Part shown: in pieces, positions 57,571 to 64,000 of the stretch
Position numbering within the stretch: position 1 is the first letter of the stretch
Layout: the number at the start of each line of letters is the position of its first letter
IMG/VR virus record: IMGVR_UViG_3300046336_000034
Span: 1-64,000 of that record
DNA from: a virus
Direction: 5' to 3' (one strand)
Length of the DNA: 64,000 nucleotides
Notes under the pieces: model-generated
The model's database searches: none
Seen by the model: the letters and a program-made list of their open reading frames with translations, nothing else
What the model was told of the DNA's origin: nothing
Made by a program: the position numbers and the translations under genes

Positions 57571-58192
57571 TGAATTACCTGTAAGCTTAGGGCAAGTCTT
57601 CTTAGAGTGCAAGGAGATGATGTTTTATCAGTACCTACCTATTAAACTCCAAGGTCAGACCACTATCCACGTAGAAGATAGGGTTAAGGATAATTTTGGC
57701 AGTCTTATTAGTAAAGTACTGTGTGACTATGTAGGCGTATACGGTCTTGATTCGTTTGTGGACTCTTACGTGTATGTAACGGTTAAGCACCTATGGCAAA
57801 CTAGAGGAACGTCCTTTAATCGTCAAGGGTGGCATACTGATGGGTTTGGAACACAAGATATTAATTACATCTGGAGTAACCGTAATCCAACTGTGTTCAA
57901 TATCTCGGATTTTAACCTATCAACTGATGATACTGTTTCTATACTTCAAATGGAGGAACAAGCTGCTGGGATTAATGATTATATCTTTGCCAACAATACC
58001 CTTTTTAGACTTACACCTTTTAATGTACATAGAGTAAATCCTATTCAGCAAGAAGGTATGAGAACTTTCTGTAAGGTTTCCTTTTCTAAGGACAAGTACA
58101 ATCTCAAAGGTAACTCTCATAATCACTTATTAGGCTATAACTGGGAAATGCGAGATAGAGATAATGCAAGAAATATTCCACAAGGCACTTAA
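57560..58192 (+). CDS. 2-oxoglutarate/Fe(II) dioxygenase-like protein
   Basis: A 210-residue protein (start MKFNELPVSL, GAGAGGG upstream; overlaps the previous gene by 11 nt). It carries H92-x-D94 in GWHTDGFG, distal H157 in NVHRVNP and R168 in GMRTFCKVSF, the ligand set and spacing of double-stranded beta-helix Fe(II)/2OG oxygenases. Phage members hydroxylate nucleobases, protein or small molecules; the substrate is not evident. No other base-modification gene was seen in the window. Confidence 0.65.
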   Translation: MKFNELPVSLGQVFLECKEMMFYQYLPIKLQGQTTIHVEDRVKDNFGSLISKVLCDYVGVYGLDSFVDSYVYVTVKHLWQTRGTSFNRQGWHTDGFGTQDINYIWSNRNPTVFNISDFNLSTDDTVSILQMEEQAAGINDYIFANNTLFRLTPFNVHRVNPIQQEGMRTFCKVSFSKDKYNLKGNSHNHLLGYNWEMRDRDNARNIPQGT

Positions 58193-58231
58193 TTGTGTTA
58201 AACTCTAATTTTATTAGTTAAAGGAGAAACA

Positions 58232-58420
58232 ATGACATCAATTTACATTTTATTTTTAGTCGCACCCTTGGTTGCACACCTAGGGACATACCCCTCTTTA
58301 GAGGAGTGCAACCGTGTAGCTCAAGTCCTAGCTCTTGCACGTCACAAAGGGGATGTTAAAGAAGCTGAGGCTTTCGGCGCTAATCGTTTAGTCTGTGTTA
58401 AGAGTAGTTTAATTAAGTAA
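58232..58420 (+). CDS. Small exported protein (62 aa)
   Basis: Hydrophobic N-terminus (MTSIYILFLVAPLVAHLGTY) followed by a soluble segment with two Cys (ECNRVAQVLALARHKGD ... RLVCVKSS), probably a disulfide. AAAGGAGAAACA precedes the ATG. Likely secreted or membrane-tethered; function unknown. Confidence 0.7.
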   Translation: MTSIYILFLVAPLVAHLGTYPSLEECNRVAQVLALARHKGDVKEAEAFGANRLVCVKSSLIK

Positions 58421-58429
58421 GGAGAATAT

Positions 58430-58744
58430 ATGAAGTGCAAACAGGGAGATTTAGCATTTATTAAAAAAGCTATAAGACAAGAGAACATCGGTAAAGTTGT
58501 TACATGCGTTAAGCATCTAGGTTATTACGAACGTGGTGCTAATCTTGTTATCAGTGGTGAAGTGTGGACAGCTATTGACACAGGAGACTACTGGTTAATC
58601 TCTGGTAATATTGAAACCATGTATGGTACTGCTACTCAGAGCCACATCCCTGACCATTGGTTAACCCCTGTTGAGCCTTTACCTCCAGAAGATGCTGATG
58701 AAACAGATAAGCTGTTAGAGAATGATTTAGTTCTAACAGATTAA
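58430..58744 (+). CDS. 104-residue hypothetical protein
   Basis: MKCKQGDLAFIKKAIRQENI and VTCVKHLGYYERG recall a small SH3-like beta barrel found in phage proteins (GDLA.I ... G..V.V). Acidic C-terminus. AAGGAGAATAT precedes the ATG. Confidence 0.7.
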   Translation: MKCKQGDLAFIKKAIRQENIGKVVTCVKHLGYYERGANLVISGEVWTAIDTGDYWLISGNIETMYGTATQSHIPDHWLTPVEPLPPEDADETDKLLENDLVLTD

Positions 58745-58790
58745 GTCCAAGCAACTGCAAGGCGCATCTTGTAATAATGTGTAACAGCAC

Positions 58791-58818
58791 TTGTAATTCA
58801 AGAAATCAATGATACAAT
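58791..58818 (+). promoter_or_regulatory. Rightward sigma-70 promoter
   Basis: TTGTAA, 16 bp, TACAAT, 29 nt before the 94-residue gene. Confidence 0.7.
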
Positions 58819-58846
58819 TACTTATCTAAACAAAAAGGAGTTAACC

Positions 58847-59131
58847 ATGCAAGCATTAAATTTTCCACCCCGCCATCCGTCTACCCAAGCAGACGGGCAT
58901 ATCCATAACGCACGAACAGATGCAAGTAATGATGTATTCTTTATCAATGCGTCCTACCAAAAGGCATCTGAACCAGTGGTAGTGATTTACCCTTCTGGAA
59001 GTTACAATGAACCTGTTGAACTAGGGCGATATAAAAATCTAAATGTAGCTGTAAAGATTGCCAGTACTTTTAAACTACCTGAGTACAAGATTTTTAGCTT
59101 GGAGACTGGTGATGAGATTCATTTCCAATAA
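58847..59131 (+). CDS. 94-residue hypothetical protein
   Basis: ATG behind AAAAAGGAGTTAACC. Contains VVIYPSGSYNEPVELGRYKN and a beta C-terminus. Its own promoter suggests a well-expressed early gene. No family recognised. Confidence 0.75.
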   Translation: MQALNFPPRHPSTQADGHIHNARTDASNDVFFINASYQKASEPVVVIYPSGSYNEPVELGRYKNLNVAVKIASTFKLPEYKIFSLETGDEIHFQ

Positions 59132-59146
59132 CTGCAAAGGTTAATT

Positions 59147-59380
59147 ATGGAATTAATGCTTATCGAATTAGAGGACTTTCTAGGCTTGGAGTTACAATGC
59201 TACTACAGCTACGAGCCAGCAGTACCAGAGGATGATATTAATCCACCTGAGCAGGCTGTGGTGCAGTTAGAAAAGGTATACCTAGGAGTAGTGCAAGTCC
59301 AACCTGATAAGCACCTAAAACCCGAGCAGTGGAAAAGACTTGAGCAAGAGATTTATGATAGAATTGAGAAACAAATTTAA
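59147..59380 (+). CDS. 77-residue acidic hypothetical protein
   Basis: MELMLIELEDFLGLELQCYY, then a proline-rich acidic loop (PAVPEDDINPPEQAVVQ) and a helical end. A weak AAAGGTTAATT ribosome binding site. No family recognised. Confidence 0.65.
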   Translation: MELMLIELEDFLGLELQCYYSYEPAVPEDDINPPEQAVVQLEKVYLGVVQVQPDKHLKPEQWKRLEQEIYDRIEKQI

Positions 59381-59390
59381 GGAGAAACAA

Positions 59391-59801
59391 ATGACAAAGA
59401 AACTTACAATTAAACAACGACAAGAGATTTATGAATATCTCTTAACACTTAACTGCCCTGATTTACTGGCAGCATTAATTGCCAAACGAGCACAATACTA
59501 TGCTCTGTACTCTTTCAGTGTAAACTCTATTCAGGGTATCATTGAAAATTTGTTTGCATGGCACAATTCACCAGAAGGTTTTGAGTTCTGGCAGATGATG
59601 CATGAAGGTGCGCTGGAGATTGATGATGAAGTATCATACAAGGACGATTTTGAATCTCCAACAGAGTTAGATTTCCCAGTGCATACATCTGAAGCGGTTA
59701 AGATTACTATCATCCCTCCGAAATCTAATAAGACTCCAGTTAATCTATCATTTTCTGAGAAGGTTAAACTGTTCTTTGGTAAATGGATTTATAAGGTTTG
59801 A
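59391..59801 (+). CDS. 136-residue hypothetical protein
   Basis: Start MTKKLTIKQRQEIYEYLL at 59391 because AAGGAGAAACAA lies upstream; the longer ORF overlaps the previous gene. FAWHNSPEGFEFWQMMHEG (about 55-73) is a motif shared by small phage proteins of unknown role. C-terminal part basic. Confidence 0.7.
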   Translation: MTKKLTIKQRQEIYEYLLTLNCPDLLAALIAKRAQYYALYSFSVNSIQGIIENLFAWHNSPEGFEFWQMMHEGALEIDDEVSYKDDFESPTELDFPVHTSEAVKITIIPPKSNKTPVNLSFSEKVKLFFGKWIYKV

Positions 59802-59802
59802 T

Positions 59803-59985
59803 ATGAATGACCTATATCTAAAACTTGCTGATAAGGCTGTGAGAAGGTGCAAAAGTGGGTTAGAGGCACATAGTGACTTACTTTATGAGTACATAACAGA
59901 GGAAGTAGTCAAAGAATGTTTAAGCCAAATGTCTGACCACTTAGATAAGCAACGGGTTATTAAACATTTTGAATTGGAGGACTAA
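59803..59985 (+). CDS. 60-residue hypothetical protein
   Basis: Start MNDLYLKLADKAVRRCKSGL at 59803, AAGG seven bases before. A helical charged protein. Coupled to the genes on both sides. Confidence 0.65.
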   Translation: MNDLYLKLADKAVRRCKSGLEAHSDLLYEYITEEVVKECLSQMSDHLDKQRVIKHFELED

Positions 59986-60153
59986 ATGGATAAGGTGCTT
60001 GCGGTAGTGCTAGGATTATGTATCTGTGGAATGGTCTTTTGCTTGGCTATGCTACCTTCTGCAATGAAGTACGAAATGAGTTGCAGGGAGCAAGGTGGAA
60101 TAGCTGTTAGAGGTGTTTGTCTAAAAGTTGAGACAATCAAGGTGGTACACTAA
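59986..60153 (+). CDS. 55-residue exported or membrane protein
   Basis: ATG immediately follows the previous stop (TAAATG) with TTGGAGGAC as ribosome binding site. MDKVLAVVLGLCICGMVFCL is a transmembrane or signal segment; the rest has two Cys (SCREQ, GVCLKVE) likely oxidised outside the cytoplasm. Confidence 0.65.
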   Translation: MDKVLAVVLGLCICGMVFCLAMLPSAMKYEMSCREQGGIAVRGVCLKVETIKVVH

Positions 60154-60332
60154 TGATTAATATCCTAGATAAATACATGGAGTTAAATCCAAGTAATTAC
60201 GATGATGAGGACTTGACAAATTTAATCTTCTGGGCTTCACAAGCCTATGATGAGATTAGCACTCTGCAATATAAAGTAGAAGTAGCTAATAAGAGACTAG
60301 GGAAGATTAACGATTTTGCGGAGACGGTATAA
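60153..60332 (+). CDS. 59-residue hypothetical protein
   Basis: Start overlaps the previous stop by one base (TAATG). MINILDKYMELNPSNYDDED ... is acidic and helical; overlaps the next ATG. Reading-frame continuity with both neighbours supports it. Confidence 0.6.
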   Translation: MINILDKYMELNPSNYDDEDLTNLIFWASQAYDEISTLQYKVEVANKRLGKINDFAETV

Positions 60333-60517
60333 TGAATTTAACACAAAAAGAGCACTACACTCTTGGGCTACAGGACGCTATTCGAGAACTAGAAATGGAA
60401 ATTGAATGTTGTGAGATGGAGTTAAGTGGAAACAGGCTAAATATTGCTAGGCATGCACTCAAGAATGGTGTAAGTCTTATTCAAGACTTAGTTAACGCAG
60501 TAGAGGCAGGACTATGA
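60332..60517 (+). CDS. 61-residue helical hypothetical protein
   Basis: MNLTQKEHYTLGLQDAIREL and then EMEIECCEMELSG: a short helical-pair protein, one of a string of coupled small genes. No family recognised. Confidence 0.65.
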   Translation: MNLTQKEHYTLGLQDAIRELEMEIECCEMELSGNRLNIARHALKNGVSLIQDLVNAVEAGL

Positions 60518-60756
60518 GAACAAAGATTGAAACAGATGAGCAAGGCATTGTCCAAGCTCGGCGTGACCGAGATGATTACTACCTAGCGCTGATTAGTGGG
60601 AATGACCGTAAATGTTATGCCATCGAAGATAGCTACGGCTTACTTGGTTATCAGCCTGAGCTAGTCTCTGTGGGGCTAAATGCCGCTGCAGTAGGCAAAG
60701 ACCCTGAAGAAGTGATTGAAAGCTACATCGTTGGGAGGATGATTGGGACTAATTAA
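60514..60756 (+). CDS. 80-residue hypothetical protein
   Basis: Overlaps its neighbour by ATGA. MRTKIETDEQGIVQARRDRD ... SYGLLGYQPELVSVGLNAAA. No recognised motif; last of the coupled string. Confidence 0.65.
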   Translation: MRTKIETDEQGIVQARRDRDDYYLALISGNDRKCYAIEDSYGLLGYQPELVSVGLNAAAVGKDPEEVIESYIVGRMIGTN

Positions 60757-60844
60757 GCGTAACTATTTGTAAATTACCTAGACTGTGCTGGAATTTAACC
60801 TATTTGTGCTATAATTCGTTTAGATTAACAACAAAGGAGCGAAT

Positions 60845-61012
60845 ATGTGGACAAAAGAGAGAATTGAAGAGCGTTCAAAGGTGTTATTTAACTCCCCTTG
60901 GGTTTCGCCTGAGTTAAATGCACGTAACCAGCAAGAGTGGGTTAAGGCTGTGGAGTACTTAGGTGATAAGTTCGCTTATGCTATGCAAGTTCAACGAAAG
61001 GATAAGAAATGA
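60845..61012 (+). CDS. 55-residue hypothetical protein
   Basis: ATG at 60845 behind AAAGGAGCGAAT, preceded by a TATAAT box at about 60808 with a weak -35. MWTKERIEERSKVLFNSPWV ... ; helical with three Trp. Stop overlaps the next ATG (ATGA). Confidence 0.65.
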   Translation: MWTKERIEERSKVLFNSPWVSPELNARNQQEWVKAVEYLGDKFAYAMQVQRKDKK

Positions 61013-61197
61013 CTATCTACCAACATCTACTAATCCTACTCCCTGCTCTTACTTTGATGTACTGGGGATTCTACGCCAAAGAGAGCACAGGGACTATTAT
61101 TGCTGCACTCCTTGGGTTTGCAATTATGTTCTTGTATCTAGGCACTATAATCGTCAAGGGTTTAGATATCTTATTCCTTTGGGTTGGGACTTTTTAA
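61009..61197 (+). CDS. Small membrane protein (62 aa, two transmembrane helices)
   Basis: Hydrophobic stretches at about residues 5-22 and 28-50 (LLILLPALTLMYWGF, TIIAALLGFAIMFLYLGTII). Coupled to the gene before. Possibly an inner-membrane early protein. Confidence 0.7.
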   Translation: MTIYQHLLILLPALTLMYWGFYAKESTGTIIAALLGFAIMFLYLGTIIVKGLDILFLWVGTF

Positions 61198-61206
61198 CCT
61201 TAAAGC

Positions 61207-61234
61207 TTGACAATCCTTAAATCTGTGGTATAAT
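61207..61234 (+). promoter_or_regulatory. Rightward sigma-70 promoter
   Basis: TTGACA, 16 bp, TATAAT, 34 nt before the 109-residue gene. Confidence 0.88.
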
Positions 61235-61267
61235 CATACTTATGAAAACAAACAAAGAGAGGTTAAA

Positions 61268-61597
61268 ATGTCCGTAAATTTAAACAACGATGGGTCGCTT
61301 GCAATTACAGCAATGTCCCTTGTGGAGTTCCTTCCAGAGATTGAAACAGCCATTCATAATGGGTTCATGTTGAACTTGGAGAAGAATGAGGGGACGCCTC
61401 AGCAATTTGGCTCTATGCTTGTCTTGACAATGTACCCTACAGATGGTGTTGTACAAGCTGGCGAGGAGTTTAAAGAGGCATTGGAAGCCTCTGTTAAAGA
61501 GGTTGATACCCCTGTTCCAGAGGAAGTACCTAAAGAGGTTGTACCAGAGACTGTAAGTACACCTATTGTACAACGTGGTCGTCCTAAATTGAAATAA
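61268..61597 (+). CDS. 109-residue protein with a C-terminal AT-hook-like motif
   Basis: A globular N-terminal 75 residues, a Pro/Glu/Val linker (PVPEEVPKEVVPE) and the C-terminus QRGRPKLK, whose RGRP is the core of AT-hooks that bind the minor groove of AT-rich DNA. It has its own promoter. A host- or phage-DNA-binding role is inferred. Confidence 0.65.
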   Translation: MSVNLNNDGSLAITAMSLVEFLPEIETAIHNGFMLNLEKNEGTPQQFGSMLVLTMYPTDGVVQAGEEFKEALEASVKEVDTPVPEEVPKEVVPETVSTPIVQRGRPKLK

Positions 61598-61730
61598 AGT
61601 GGGAGAGTAATTACCTCCAAAGTGCAAGCGAACTGAAGCCTATATCGAGGTGGACTGAGTGACTAAGTTGCACAAGCTGTCAATTCTCTTAGGACAGCAC
61701 CTATCCTAGCCTATCCCTTGGCTATGCTCT
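61598..61730 (+). other. Structured non-coding stretch ahead of phoH
   Basis: Complementary segments GTGCAA/TTGCAC (61621-61670 region), GCTGTC/GACAGC and AGCC/GGCT and no coding frame. Downstream is a terminator, so it may form the 3' end of the previous mRNA or a separate RNA. Confidence 0.4.
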
Positions 61731-61764
61731 AAGCCTGTAATAAACCACAGGCTCTTTTTATTTA
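61729..61764 (+). terminator. Terminator between the AT-hook gene and phoH
   Basis: AGCCTGT-AATAAACC-ACAGGCT followed by CTTTTTATTT, 12 nt before the phoH ribosome binding site. Confidence 0.85.
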
Positions 61765-61776
61765 AGAAGGGGAAAT

Positions 61777-62532
61777 ATGAAACGTAATCTAAAAGTTCGA
61801 GAAGAAGTAGTTAAAAAGGAGAAGTTTGTTCGCCGCGAATTTCCTACTTTGCAAGCTAAGAATGAGTCTCAACGCTTGTTCATGGAAGCAATGATGTATG
61901 ATTCCCTTGTTGTGGCTCATGGTTCAGCAGGTGTGGGTAAAACTATTCTAGCTTGTTATCATGCAGCAAAACAACTGAACACAGGTAAGATTAAAAAGAT
62001 TGTTCTGATTCGTGCCTATCAGCCCCTTGCGGGACGCTCTATTGGATTACTTCCCGGAACTGCCACTGAAAAATTAATGGGTTTTTACCAGCAGATGATT
62101 AATTACTTCGAGGATTGTTTAGGTAAATCATCTACAGAAATTCACATAAAGAACAGCACTATCGAGATTTGTTCCCTTGAGACAATTCGTGGACGTAGTT
62201 GGCAGGACTGTATCGTGATTTGCGATGAAGCACAGAACCTATATGTGCAAGAGATTCAAGCACTGATGACACGGGCAGGAGATAGATGTCAGATGATTTT
62301 ATGTGGGGATGACTCAGGTATCCAGACAGATATTAAAAAAGGTATGGATGGCTTGACTTACCTAAAGAAAATTGTCAGTAAGTACAATATCTCAGACTCA
62401 TCATTTATTAGTTTTACTCGCGATGATATTGTTCGTTCAGGGATGACTAAAGAGTTTGTTATTGCCTTTGAGGAGGAGTTTTTACTTGACAAAGATGGGA
62501 AGGGAATTTTAAATGAAAAGGGGAAGAAGTAA
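61777..62532 (+). CDS. phoH: PhoH-like P-loop ATPase
   Basis: A 251-residue ATPase: Walker A GSAGVGKT (49-56), Walker B IVICDEAQN (D150/E151) and the PhoH signature around IETIRGRSW. The length fits phage PhoH proteins, which are widespread auxiliary genes of uncertain role (RNA helicase/ribonuclease activity has been proposed for PhoH-type proteins). AAGGGGAAAT precedes the ATG. It adjoins the ClpP-like gene by one base. Confidence 0.93.
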   Translation: MKRNLKVREEVVKKEKFVRREFPTLQAKNESQRLFMEAMMYDSLVVAHGSAGVGKTILACYHAAKQLNTGKIKKIVLIRAYQPLAGRSIGLLPGTATEKLMGFYQQMINYFEDCLGKSSTEIHIKNSTIEICSLETIRGRSWQDCIVICDEAQNLYVQEIQALMTRAGDRCQMILCGDDSGIQTDIKKGMDGLTYLKKIVSKYNISDSSFISFTRDDIVRSGMTKEFVIAFEEEFLLDKDGKGILNEKGKK

Positions 62533-62533
62533 T

Positions 62534-63235
62534 ATGAGTAATTTTAAATTTGAGCAGTTAGTTCCTAAACGTCCTCTAAAACAAAAAAGCAGGTCAGATT
62601 ACGATGATGACGAAGACTTCGAGAGGACTAACTATCGTGGCGGTCTATTCTTCAAACGAAGTAACGCTGTAAGTTTTACTTATTATCTTGACAGTTCTAT
62701 CGCTGCTCCTAGTAATTATCAATCTCTCTTGCACTGCCTCAATGAAATGCAAGAGTGCGACAGTCTTGATATTTATCTAAATAGTGGTGGTGGTCGGTTA
62801 GATAGTGCAATGGCTATTGTTGCTGGTATTAACAACACAGAAGGTAATGTAACTATTATTAGTAATGGTATGGCTGCTTCAGCAGCGGGAATTATCCTCT
62901 TACAAAGTCCTAATATTGTCATTACACCTATTAGTCAAATGATGTGCCATAATGCATCGTTCGGGAATTATGGAAAACTAGGTGAAATTGATGCTAATAT
63001 CAGCTTTAGTAAAAAGTACATTGAAAGGTTAATGGATGAAACTTACTCTGGTTTTATGACAAAGGAAGAAATTAAGGATTTAAAGAAGGGTGTGGACTTC
63101 TATTTTGATTCAGAAGAAATTATCCAACGACTAGGTGCAAGAGCTAAGTATCAAGATGAGATGGATGAGAGGATTAAAGCAGAAGAAGAGAAAGCTCTCA
63201 AGCCAAAACCTAAGACAAAAGCTAAAGTTAAGTAA
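62534..63235 (+). CDS. ClpP-like serine protease (S14 family)
   Basis: A 233-residue protein; the start MSNFKFEQLVPK is chosen because GGGGAAG precedes it, right after the phoH stop. The core has SLDIYLNSGGGRLDSAMAI, the catalytic serine in GMAASAAG (S116) and His139 in MMCHNASFG. N-terminal 45 residues are acidic and unlike ClpP, and the C-terminus is a Lys/Pro-rich tail (KPKPKTKAKVK). Phage ClpP-like enzymes act as prohead or host-directed proteases; here the position in the early region argues against capsid maturation, which has an XkdF-type gene. Confidence 0.85.
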   Translation: MSNFKFEQLVPKRPLKQKSRSDYDDDEDFERTNYRGGLFFKRSNAVSFTYYLDSSIAAPSNYQSLLHCLNEMQECDSLDIYLNSGGGRLDSAMAIVAGINNTEGNVTIISNGMAASAAGIILLQSPNIVITPISQMMCHNASFGNYGKLGEIDANISFSKKYIERLMDETYSGFMTKEEIKDLKKGVDFYFDSEEIIQRLGARAKYQDEMDERIKAEEEKALKPKPKTKAKVK

Positions 63236-63266
63236 GTCAGGTAACTACAGAGGAAAGGAGGGTAAT

Positions 63267-63320
63267 ATGTCCAAGAAGAAAGTTAAATCAAAAGGCAAGG
63301 CTGTTAAGAAGGCTAAGTAA
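63267..63320 (+). CDS. 17-residue Lys-rich peptide
   Basis: ATG at 63267 behind GAAAGGAGGGTAAT, one of the strongest ribosome binding sites in the window. MSKKKVKSKGKAVKKAK has nine Lys. It echoes the basic tail of the protease gene upstream. A terminator follows 15 nt later. Small size makes it easy to miss; it may bind nucleic acid. Confidence 0.5.
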   Translation: MSKKKVKSKGKAVKKAK

Positions 63321-63333
63321 ACCTTAAATAAAG

Positions 63334-63378
63334 AAACCCCAAAGAGCTTTACAGCCCTCTGGGGTTTTTCTTCGTCTG
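63334..63378 (+). terminator. Rightward terminator ending the early block
   Basis: ACCCCA ... TGGGGT hairpin with GAG..CTC inner pairs, then TTTTTC. The 3' arm and tail are identical over 22 nt to the late terminator at 12.78 kb. Confidence 0.9.
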
Positions 63379-64000
63379 AAATATCTATGTGTATTATTAA
63401 CTAAGCAGTAAGTCAGTATTTGCTAACTTATAATTAAGCAATAGTGTTTTATGGATATTTCTAATTTTTAAAATTTTAAGGTCTTGTTAATTCATATAAA
63501 GATAGGTTTCTATATACAAAATATTCATAAAGCCTACAAATAGTAGGTCTGACGCGCAGATGTGGAGCTAAACGACTCGGAGCGATTAGAGCCTCTAGGA
63601 GGGATTATATGCTGAGTTGATGCTTAGATATAGGGGATTATTTTAAAACTTAAGGAGAGTCGTTTTAAGGGTGCTAAAGCTATCAGCAATGGTGAAAATA
63701 TCTATGGGATGGTTTATCTGTAGAGTGCTAACCTATTGAGGGGAATATCGTTACAAATGTTACTATAATTGCATGGGTGGAACTGATTACGAGATTTTGT
63801 AAAAGAGTATGGAAAGGGTGCTTGATAGACCACCCCGCCCCTGCCCTGTACATTCCAGCAATTTTAAAATATCTGAGGTTTAATCAGTCAGATCAAAGGT
63901 TTACATTGTAGAGCCTATGCCATCATAAGCGGTGGATTAGATTTTAAGGGTTTTAATATTAGTTTAATATATTGATAGCATGTTTCATATTGTGATATTA
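63379..64000. other. Gene-free right end of the window
   Basis: All six frames are closed repeatedly over about 620 nt. The stretch has no convincing promoter, tRNA or long repeat; short complementary words (AAAAC..GTTTT near 63645-63670) occur. It may be an untranslated RNA, an origin or packaging-end region, or simply an intergenic gap continuing beyond the window. Confidence 0.5.

Noticed and set aside
1-64000. CRISPR array, integrase, excisionase or repressor
   Set aside because: No regularly spaced repeats and no tyrosine/serine recombinase or cI-like gene were found.

Overview
The window is the greater part of a virulent-looking tailed dsDNA phage (siphovirus type: lambda-fold capsid, tail tube protein, frameshifted tail chaperone, 1943-residue tape measure) of an AT-rich Gram-negative host. 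The Gram-negative host is inferred from a signal-anchor endolysin plus an embedded Rz/Rz1 spanin pair and from many near-consensus TTGACA-17-TATAAT promoters. No integrase, repressor or other lysogeny gene is visible.

Layout. Everything from position 1 to about 55.9 kb is read leftward (minus strand). Positions 1-12.7 kb hold replication and nucleic-acid metabolism: MazG-like enzyme, intein-split metallophosphoesterase, endonuclease VII-like resolvase, flap 5'-3' exonuclease, GapR-like protein, ssDNA-binding protein, T7-type family A polymerase, primase-helicase and a DraRnl-type RNA ligase. Positions 12.8-15.6 kb are the lysis and late accessory cassette. Positions 15.6-20.1 kb are tail appendage genes, 20.1-26.8 kb the tape measure and chaperones, 27.0-34.96 kb tail tube, head-tail joining and head genes, 35.0-45.7 kb a block of large beta-rich appendage proteins, and 46.4-51.2 kb portal and terminase. 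Positions 51.2-55.9 kb carry two tRNAs, a large structured non-coding RNA locus and small genes. At 55.9-56.6 kb transcription diverges, and 56.6-63.3 kb is a rightward set of small, probably early genes ending in PhoH, a ClpP-like protease and a 17-residue basic peptide. The last 0.65 kb has no gene.

The window is unusually rich in homing elements: six HNH-AP2 endonucleases, another HNH gene, a degenerate HNH-like gene, two GIY-YIG nucleases, an intein placed exactly after the GNHE metal motif of the phosphoesterase, and a 227-nt group I intron that interrupts the Walker A codons of the terminase.

The most novel observation is an RNA element I find in the leader of six of the free-standing endonuclease genes, both HNH and GIY-YIG. 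It is a three-way junction (P1-UA-P2-GAAA-P3-P1 in five copies) whose P3 loop is complementary to the sequence at or next to the Shine-Dalgarno site of the gene that follows. Loop and target covary between copies, and four copies have their own sigma-70 promoter. This looks like a portable translational switch travelling with homing endonucleases. A second notable RNA locus, 52.7-53.7 kb, has its own promoter, contains tRNA-Asn and about 0.7 kb of nested helices, and ends in a terminator; it resembles the large phage RNAs (GOLLD/ROOL type) in size and setting.
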